Assembly: GCA_900545725.1 (NCBI GenBank)
Contig: URAI01000002.1
Location: 1 to 64,000 of the forward strand
DNA: 64,000 nucleotides
Source: an uncultured Eubacterium sp.
Lineage (GTDB): Bacteria > Bacillota > Clostridia > Lachnospirales > Lachnospiraceae
Direction: 5' to 3'
Notes under the pieces: model-generated
Told to the model about the DNA's origin: nothing
Databases searched by the model: none
Seen by the model: only the letters and a program-made list of their open reading frames with translations
Shown here: positions 43,762 through 52,500 of the stretch, piece by piece
Layout of the letters: every line of letters begins with the position of its first letter
How positions within the stretch are numbered: the first letter of the stretch is position 1
Made by a program: the position numbers and the translations under genes

Positions 43762-44870
43762 AAGCAATAGGAATAATATTAGCGGCTGGAAATAACAAGC
43801 TTATGAGAGAACTTTCTTATAAGAGAGCTGTAGCGGCAATGCCGGTGGCAGGAAGTTATAGAAGCATAGATTTTGCATTGAGCAATATGTCTAATTCCAA
43901 GATTCAGAAGGTTGCAGTTATAACACAGTATAATGCACGTTCACTTAATGAGCATTTAAGTTCATCTAAGTGGTGGGATTTTGGTAGAAAGCAGGGAGGA
44001 CTGTTTGTATTTACACCGACAATTACAGCAGACAGCAGCTACTGGTACAGAGGAACAGCAGATTCATTATATCAGAACCTGCATTTCCTTAAGTCAAGCC
44101 ATGAACCATATGTTGTAATAGCATCGGGAGATGGTGTATACAAACTTGATTTCAATAAGGTATTGGAGTATCACATTGAAAAGAAAGCTGATATAACGAT
44201 AGTTGTAAAGAATATGCAGGACAGATCAGAGATTAACAGATTCGGTGTTATTACAATGAATAATGATAACAGAATCACAGATATTGATGAGAAGCCTCTT
44301 GAGACTAATCTTTCAATGGTATCAACTGGAATATATGTAATAAGAAGACGACTTCTTATTGAACTTATAGAGAAGGCAGCAGAAGAGGACAGACATGATT
44401 TTGTAAGGGATATTCTTGTAAGATATAAGAATATCAAGAGAATATATGGATATGAACTTAAGTCATATTGGAGAAATATATCATCAGTTGATTCATATTA
44501 TAAGACTAATATGGAATTTCTTAATAAGGATACGAGAGATTATTTCTTTAAGCAGTATCCTGATATATATTCAAAGGTTGATGATCTGCCACCTGCAAAA
44601 TATAACTACGGAGCTAATGTCCGTAACAGTCTTGTATCAAGCGGCTGTATAGTCAACGGTACAATTGAAAACTCGGTATTATTTAAGAAGATATATGTTG
44701 GCAACAATAGTGTTATTAAGAATTCTATAATATTAAGTAATGCATATATTGGAGATAATGCATATATTGAGAATTGTATAGTTGAGAGTGGAAGTACAAT
44801 CAAAGCTAATTCAAGATATGTAGGAGATACGGGAACTAAGATTGTAATTGAAGATTCACCGGTATACTAA
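43758..44870 (+). CDS. glgD: Glucose-1-phosphate adenylyltransferase-like regulatory subunit GlgD
   Basis: 370 residues, homologous to GlgC. The nucleotide loop is altered (LAAGNNKLMRELSYKRAVAAMP instead of GGxGxRL, in parts), as in Firmicute GlgD, which lacks or has weak activity and modulates GlgC. Hexapeptide repeats lie near the C-terminus. ATGA overlap with glgC means coupled translation and a 1:1 complex. The 152-nt gap to spoVG holds the hairpins GAAACC/GGTTTC and AGACTGT/ACAGTCT. Confidence 0.94.
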   Translation: MKAIGIILAAGNNKLMRELSYKRAVAAMPVAGSYRSIDFALSNMSNSKIQKVAVITQYNARSLNEHLSSSKWWDFGRKQGGLFVFTPTITADSSYWYRGTADSLYQNLHFLKSSHEPYVVIASGDGVYKLDFNKVLEYHIEKKADITIVVKNMQDRSEINRFGVITMNNDNRITDIDEKPLETNLSMVSTGIYVIRRRLLIELIEKAAEEDRHDFVRDILVRYKNIKRIYGYELKSYWRNISSVDSYYKTNMEFLNKDTRDYFFKQYPDIYSKVDDLPPAKYNYGANVRNSLVSSGCIVNGTIENSVLFKKIYVGNNSVIKNSIILSNAYIGDNAYIENCIVESGSTIKANSRYVGDTGTKIVIEDSPVY

Positions 44871-45022
44871 GGATATTAAAAAGCGACTACGGGAAACCTC
44901 GCAGCGGTTTCTCATAGCATACATTAAAGACAACAGACTGTCAGATATTTTCATAGATAGAACAGTCTAAAGGGTTATTACTAAAAGATTTATAGCTGCA
45001 AACGGCAGCAGAAGGGGTGCTT

Positions 45023-45292
45023 ATGAACATTACAGATGTACGTGTAAGAAAGATTGCAAAAGAAGGTAAGATGAAGGCGGTAGTATCAATTACTATTGAT
45101 GATGAATTTGTGGTACATGATATCAAGGTTATTGAAGGTGAAAAGGGATTGTTTATTGCAATGCCAAGCAGAAAGTCTACAGATGGGGAATACAGAGATA
45201 TTGCTCATCCAATTAATACACAGACAAGAGACAGAATACAGTCTATTGTATTGGAAGCGTATGAAAAGGCTGATGCGCCGGTAGAAGAATAA
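45023..45292 (+). CDS. spoVG: SpoVG family regulatory protein
   Basis: 89 residues: MNITDVRVRKIAKEGKMKAVVSITIDDEFVVHDIKVIEG (in parts) and PSRKSTDGEYRDIAHPI are the SpoVG signature. It binds DNA/RNA and is a broadly conserved regulator in Firmicutes, not proof of sporulation. The start at 45023 follows AAGGGGTG. Confidence 0.96.
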   Translation: MNITDVRVRKIAKEGKMKAVVSITIDDEFVVHDIKVIEGEKGLFIAMPSRKSTDGEYRDIAHPINTQTRDRIQSIVLEAYEKADAPVEE

Positions 45293-45321
45293 TCAGATAT
45301 TCCAATAAATTAAATATAGCT

Positions 45322-45432
45322 AATAAATAATGGAGTTGTCCTGCTTATAAAGATTTATATATGATATAGAAAAGATTAATATAAGTTTTCTATATCATAT
45401 ATGAATACGGCAGGGCAGCTCCATTATTTGTT
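45322..45432. terminator. 111-bp near-perfect palindrome between spoVG and the AraC gene
   Basis: Left arm with AATAAATAATGGAG and right arm with CTCCATTATTTGTT pair. The pairing continues through GTTGTCCTGC/GCAGGGCAGC and ends with the perfect ATATATGATATAGAAAA class stem. The right arm overlaps the stop codon of the minus-strand AraC gene (45431-45433). It works as a terminator for both strands. Confidence 0.8.
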
Positions 45433-46270
45433 ATATATTTCCATTCATTTTGCGGAATGTGGACGGTGATACCTTATTAAGATGCCGGAAAGCATCGCCA
45501 AAATAATTACTGTTAATATATCCACATTCAAAGGCGATGTCAGTGATTGATTTATCTGTTTCAAGCAGCAGTTTTTCAGAATGATTGATTCGTACCTTGT
45601 TAAGATAATCCTTAAAGCCGAAGCCGTTGACTGCTTTAAACTTCTTTGAAAAGTAGGATGGATTAAGATGAACCATATCTGAAATTTGTGCAAGAGTTAT
45701 ATTTTTGGAGTAATTATTTTCAATATAAAGCATTATTTTATGGATATCATCATCAATTGTTTCTATATCGGTTATGTGTTCTGCACATTTTTTTATGTCT
45801 GACATTAAACACTTATTAAACAGAGTAAGTAAGAGCTGCTGGAAATATATTTTTTCATAACAGGCTGTATATATATTATCTGTATTAAAAGCTGTTTGAA
45901 TATTCTCTATATTATGGAGAAATGCTGGCAATATAGTATCAGGAATTGTAAATATATGTCTGAACATTATTTTTTTAAAATGCTTAAGTCCGATGCTTTC
46001 AATTATATCGGTTGTAAAATCCAATGTGAATTCAATGGAAATACGTTCATGCAATGGAGAATTTATATAAAATGTCCTGTGTGTTACATTAACTGGAATG
46101 AATAGAACCATACCCTTTTGTATATTATATTGCTCATTGCCTATGTAAAATCTACACATTCCTTCCTTGAGATAAAACATCTCATAGTATGAGTGGGAGT
46201 GGGCTGAATGCATGCTGTATGAGGAATTGTGTGACTGATGTGAAATTTCAAAACGTGATAAAAAACTCAA
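45431..46270 (-). CDS. AraC-family transcriptional regulator
   Basis: 279 residues. An N-terminal cupin-like sensor (HSHSYYEMFYLKEGMCRFYIG) is followed by a C-terminal double HTH (ITLAQISDMVHLNPSYFSKKFK, then KSITDIAFECGYINSNYFGDAF, each in parts). Start is TTG (46268-46270) after AAGGAG. It is divergent from the pectinase gene, so it probably senses a sugar from pectin breakdown and activates that gene. The identical 17-bp sites in between are the likely operators. Confidence 0.9.
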   Translation of the reverse strand: MSFLSRFEISHQSHNSSYSMHSAHSHSYYEMFYLKEGMCRFYIGNEQYNIQKGMVLFIPVNVTHRTFYINSPLHERISIEFTLDFTTDIIESIGLKHFKKIMFRHIFTIPDTILPAFLHNIENIQTAFNTDNIYTACYEKIYFQQLLLTLFNKCLMSDIKKCAEHITDIETIDDDIHKIMLYIENNYSKNITLAQISDMVHLNPSYFSKKFKAVNGFGFKDYLNKVRINHSEKLLLETDKSITDIAFECGYINSNYFGDAFRHLNKVSPSTFRKMNGNI

Positions 46271-46285
46271 ATTAATAGCTCCTTA

Positions 46286-46302
46286 AAAACAGTATTGTGC
46301 TA
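46286..46302 (+). promoter_or_regulatory. Candidate AraC-regulator operator, copy 1
   Basis: AAAACAGTATTGTGCTA, identical to 46522-46538 in the same orientation, 16 nt upstream of the AraC gene start. It may mediate autoregulation. Confidence 0.6.
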
Positions 46303-46521
46303 ATTGATATGCCGGATATCAGTGTCAGGAAGTATATAATACCGGAAAAACATATCAGCTAATTAACAGTATTTATACTGCAATATGTGAATATTATAGT
46401 GCAACTTCAACAAAAATACAAGAAAAATTATGCTAAAAGTAACATTTTCACAATAAAAGGATTAAAAAAACAGTGAAATTGAGAATTATGCGGCTTAATA
46501 GTCTAAATATAAGTGGTAATT

Positions 46522-46538
46522 AAAACAGTATTGTGCTA
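46522..46538 (+). promoter_or_regulatory. Candidate AraC-regulator operator, copy 2
   Basis: AAAACAGTATTGTGCTA, identical to copy 1, 236 nt downstream of it and 58 nt before the pectinase ATG. The position is consistent with activator binding just upstream of a -35. A partial copy (AACAGTATT) lies at 46365. Confidence 0.65.
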
Positions 46539-46596
46539 GTTTATATCTAAATGGTCTTTTATAGAAGACAATTAGTAATTATAGGAGGAGAAGGCT

Positions 46597-49500
46597 ATGA
46601 AAACAAAAAAGGGCAGAAAAATAATGTCCTTGGTTATGGCATTCCTAATGGTCGTAGGAATTATGCCAATGGACTGGACAGCCAGAGCTGTGTATGCAGC
46701 AGATACAGTTAATTATGTATTTGATGCATCTACAGAGACAGCGATAACATCAGCCGAGAAGAAAGCTGCAATAGCAGCGGGGAAGTATGGTACAAGTAAC
46801 TACTATACACTTTCAGGTAATGTTATCAGAGCAAACAGTAATACATTTTCAGCAGAGTTAGGTTTAAAGAGTGACAGCGCTGATTTTGGTACACTTTCAT
46901 TTACAGTAACGGGTACTGCGGATGTTAAGGTGGTTTCACAGAGTACAGGAGGCACTAATGTTTCTGAGATGTGTCTTTACAATAGTAAGGGCGATAAGAT
47001 GGGAGCTGGAACGGTAATCGTTACAGGAACAGCTTCTAATACAGAGACAACTTATAAAGGTTTAACAGCAGATACATATACATTACAGGTTCCTACAGAT
47101 TATGATGAGACTGCTCATAAGCGTGGTGTAAGAATTCTTTCTGTAACAACAGCACAGACAGCATCAGGAGAAAGAGATCCAAGAGCTGAGTGGAGCAAGG
47201 TTGCAGCACCTGTAATTGGTGATATCACAACAGATGGTGGTAAGGTTACAGTACCATTTACAATGGCAGTAGGATATGACGGAGCAGACAGTGTTGTAGT
47301 AACAATGAAAGATGCTAAAGGGGAAGTAGCAGCAACACAGATTTATGCTAAGGATTCTACAGAGGGAAGTGTAGTATTTTCACCTAAGGCTTCCGGTAAT
47401 TATACATTTTCAATTGTAGCAAAAAGAGAAGGTGAAGAAGATAAGGCAGGAGCTGACAAGACTCTTGAAGGATATGCACTTCCACTTGCAACTCCATTAT
47501 TTTCAAGCGCAACAAGCAAGGGAAATGGTTCAATAAGTCTTGTATGGAATGAAGTTACAGAAGCAGATGATTATCTTATCTCATATAGTGAAGATGGAGT
47601 TACATATTCAGAAGCAGTAAAGGTTACAGATACTGAATATGTAGTGACAGGTTTAACAGTTGGTAAGAAGTATACATTTAAGTTAGTAGCTGAAAGAACT
47701 AATCCTAAGGCAACATCAGAAGCAGCTGCAATAGAAGGAACAGCAACGGCAGATGAACAGATGCTTTGGTCATTCTCAGCATTTGGTCAGGGCGTAGTAT
47801 CAGATTCTAAGAGCTGTGGCTATGAAGGTAATGCTAATGACGGTTCTGTAACAGTATGGGATCTTAATAGTAAGGGTAAGCTCGTTCCTGCTTCAACAGA
47901 CGGTTTATCATTCTATTATGCAACAGTTCCGGCAGACAAGAACTTTACATTATCAGCAACAGTAAAGGTAGATCAGTGGACATATACTAATGGTCAGGAA
48001 GGCTTTGGTCTTATGGCTGCCGACAGAGTTGGTATTAACGGAGATGCTTCCGTATTCTGGAACAATTCATATATGGCATCTGCAACTAAGACAGAATATT
48101 ATGTAGATGCACAGGGTAATGTTACAGATGATTCAACAGCTTCTAAGGTTACAATGAAGCTTGGTGTTGGCTCACAGGAAAAGAAGGGTGTAACTAAAGC
48201 AGACCTCGCCAATGACCCGACAAAGATTCCTGACAAATTTTCAACAAAGATGACTACTCTTGACACATCATGTGCTAAGAAGGGCTTTGGAACATATAAT
48301 ATTCTTGGTAATTATACTAATGCGGATTCAACATTCCTTGGAACAGTAGTTGAGAATCCTGTAACAGAACTTAAGTTACAGATTCAGAAGAATAACACAG
48401 GTTATTTTGTAAGTTATACAGATGCAGACGGTAAGACTGTAACAAAGAAATATTATGATACAGATGCATTACAGAAGTTAGATGAAGATAATGTATATGT
48501 TGGTTTCTATGCTTCAAGAACATTTAAGATGACAGCCAGTGATATCAAACTTACAATAGTTGATCCTAAGGATGATGCACCGGCAGAGGAAAGACCTGTT
48601 ACTTATGTAACACCTAATTATCAGATTCTTTCATCAACAGCAGCTAATAATGAAGCTTATACATTAAAGTATAAGGGCAATGCCGATGGACACCTTGTAA
48701 TTACAGATAAGGATGACAATAAGATAGCTGATACAGATGTTAAGGCAGGTACTAAGTATACATTTGATACTAAGTTAGCACTTGGTAACAATGATTATAA
48801 AGTTGAGATGACACCTGATGCTGATTACCAGCCATCAGAATTTGAGAAGTTATCTTCATATGATAAAGTAACATTTACACATACAGTATCATATGAGAAG
48901 TTTGATACAGATGATATCTATGTAACACCTGATGCATCTGCAACAGGTAAGGGTACTAAGGATAGTCCTGTAAGTATCTATACAGCAGTTAATTATGCAC
49001 AGCCTGGACAGAATATTATTCTTGCAGGTGGTACATATAACTTAAAGTCAACATTAACAATCCAGCCGGGTGTTAATGGTACAGAAGACAAGAATATTAC
49101 AATGAAGGCAGAGGATTCTTATAACAGACCTGTTCTTGATTTTGGAAAGAACTGTGAAGGTCTTGTATTGGCAGGAAGCTACTGGACATGTAAGGATTTT
49201 GATGTTACTAATTCAGCTAATGGCAAGGATGGTATAAGACTTAGCGGAAGTTATTGTACAATGGATAACCTTCAGATGTATAAGAATGGTAACACAGGTC
49301 TTCAGATAAGCAGATATATGTCTACAGATACTAAGGAAGACTGGCCATCATATAACCATGTATTAAATTGTACATCACATAACAATGCAGATGCAGGTTA
49401 TGAGGATGCTGATGGTTTTGCAGCAAAGCTTACAATTGGTGATGGCAATGTATTTGAGGGTTGTATAGCTCATAATAATGCCGATGACGGATGGGATTTA

Positions 49501-52500
49501 TTTGCTAAGGCAGAGACAGGACCTATTGGTTCAGTTACAATTAAGAATAGTGTAGCATATGCTAACGGATATCTTGAAGATGGAACAGATGCCGGTAACG
49601 GTAATGGTTTCAAGATGGGTGGTTCAAGTATTACAGGATATCATAAGCTTATTAATTCAGTAGCATTTGATAATAAGTCAAAGGGTATCGACAGTAACAG
49701 TTGTCCTGATATTCAGGTATCAAGCAATACAACATTTAACAATGAGGGTTCTAATATAGCATTATATACTAATGATGCAGCTAATACAGACTTTAGTGCA
49801 TCAGGTATTCTTTCTTACAGAACACAGCATACAGATGTTAATGAGACATTTAAGCTTAAGGGAACACAGGATACTTCAAAGGTATATCAGGCTAATGATT
49901 ATTATTGGAACTATGATGGAGAGACAGCTCACAAGAGTAATGATATAATTAATGATACATTCTTTAAGTCAGTAGATACAAAGATGGATTATACAACACA
50001 TGTTTATTCATCAGAACCAGTTACAAGAAATGAGGATAATTCTATTAACATGAACGGATTACTTGTTCTTACAGATGAAGCAAAGACAGCTCTTGGAGAT
50101 GGTGTCGGTGGAGATGTGAATAAGGAGGTTGTTGAACCGGTTAAGCCGGAAGCATTAAAGACTATCTGGAAGACTCAGGAAGTCGGCAGCCATACAACAG
50201 AAGGCTCATATGCTTATGATGATAAGACAGGTACAGTAACTGTAACAGGTGCAGGTTCTAAGTTTGATAAAGATAATGGTAATGATGATCTTTATTATGC
50301 ATACTTCCAGTCAAAGGGAGAAGTTACAGTATCAGCTAAGATGAAGGTTACAGGTAAAGGTCAGGCCGGTATCTTAGTTAAGAATTCAGCAGATGAAGCT
50401 AATAGTGCGGCAGCTTCTGTATATGCTGATTTAAGTAAGTCACAGGTAAGATATGCATATCACGGAACAGAAGCAGGTGGTGGCGCAAGCAATCTTAATG
50501 CTAACGTTACAACAGCTTCAGAGGATATCTATGTTAAACTTGTTGTATCTAATGGTACAGCTAAATTCTATGTTGCAACTAAAGCAGATTTCAGTGATGC
50601 AGTAGAAAAAGTACAGAGTATTAATGACATTGATGCTAAGACAGTTGGTTTCTTTGCTACAGAGGGAGCAACAGCAGAGTTTTCAGATATTAAGGTAACA
50701 TCTAAGTATGATGTTGATGGAGTAACTAATAATAAGGTTATATTTGATTCAGCTACAGGTGAGCTTATACCTGAATTTACAAGCAGTAAAGAATATTCAG
50801 GCAATTATGATGCAGGTAACAGCTTTAACACATCAGTTGATGGTAATGTACTTACTGTTGAACATAAGAGAAGTGCTACAGTTAAGGGTAATATCAGAGA
50901 TGATAAAGGTGTTGATTACTGGTTATTCCCAGCTACATCAGAGGATAGAACAATAACAGCCGATATTACAATTAAGTCACTTGATACAGGAACAGATAAG
51001 CAGGGTATTGCAATAGGTCAGTTCAATGCCAAGACAGGTTCTGCAATGAAGTGTGATATAATGCATTTCCAGAAGAATAAGGTAGCACAGCATACATATT
51101 CAACAACAGCAGGAACAGGTAATGGTGGAGATCCTAAGACAAGTATTGCAACAGACGTAACATATACTATCTCTTATGCTAAGAAGGGTAGTGAAGTATA
51201 TGTAACATTAAAGGATGCTACAGGAGCTACATTAATAGACAATCAGGTAATTGATCTTGTAAACGATTATGAAGACCTCTTAGCCGGCAAGGAAGTAAGA
51301 TACGGATTTGCATTTACAGGTGTTGTAGCAGATATTTCTAATGTATACATTAAGGATACAGAAGGAACAATTCTTTATGATATGAATGACTACTATGTTG
51401 CTGTTGGTGTTGCACCAGAGATTGCTAATGCTAAGGCGGTTGTAGCAGAGGACAGAAAGAGCATTGACCTTAGCTGGGATATAACTAAGGAAGGTTCAGG
51501 TAATGTTAAGTATTCAGTATATGTAAAGAAAGATGATGGTGAATATACTAAGGTTGGAGATTCTAAAGTGAACTCATTTAAGTTCGCAGGAATGACAGGT
51601 GATGGTTCATATACATTTAAGATTGTACCAGCCGGTGGAGATTCACAGGGAACAGCTATTGAAACAGCAGCTGTAACATATCAGACACCGCTTACAAGCG
51701 TAACATTAGATGCTAAGGCATCTTCTAAGGATGTAGTGCTTACATGGAATGCATCAGAAGGAGCAGAAAGCTATGATGTATACAGAAAGCTTGGTTCTGA
51801 TGGAACGTATGCAGTTGTTAAGAATACTACAGAATTAACTTATACAGATACAGATGTAACAGCAGAAGAACCATATTACTATTATGTAATAGCTAAGAAC
51901 AGCAAGAATGTAAGTAATCCATCTGACACAATGCAGGTACTTACATCTGACGGACATAAGGGTCAGTATGTATACGAAAAAGATGCTACTGTAGTAACAG
52001 TAACAGACAAGTCTAATGATACAATATTTGCAGATAATGCATCTATGAAGCTTAATACTAATGAAGATGTAACAGTTAAGGTTAATATTAATGGAACATT
52101 AACAGAGACAAAAGAAGTTAAAGCTGATACAGAAACAGCTTTTGAATTTAAGAACTTAAAGCAGGGTAGAAATACAGTAGAACTTCTCTTTACAGATAAA
52201 GATGGCAACACAACAAGAAAAGTATATAACTTTGTAAGCAATCCTAAGATTGATATGGTTGTAGATGCTTCATTTGATGGTGAGAATGGTACAGTAAAGG
52301 ATGGATACCCAACATATAAGACAGTTCAGAGTGCAGTAGAGACAGTTGCAGCTGATAATACAGCATCAAAGGTAATCTTTGTAAAGAACGGAACTTATAA
52401 TGAGAGAGTTACAGTAACAGCACCTTTCGTAAGTATCTTAGGTGAAGATGCTGTTAAGACTAACATTGGTTACGCAGTATGTGTAGCTAATGGCAATGCA

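Noticed and set aside
45023..45292. Inference that the organism sporulates, from spoVG and ywmB
   Set aside because: Both families are common in non-sporulating Firmicutes, and no sporulation-specific gene is present.
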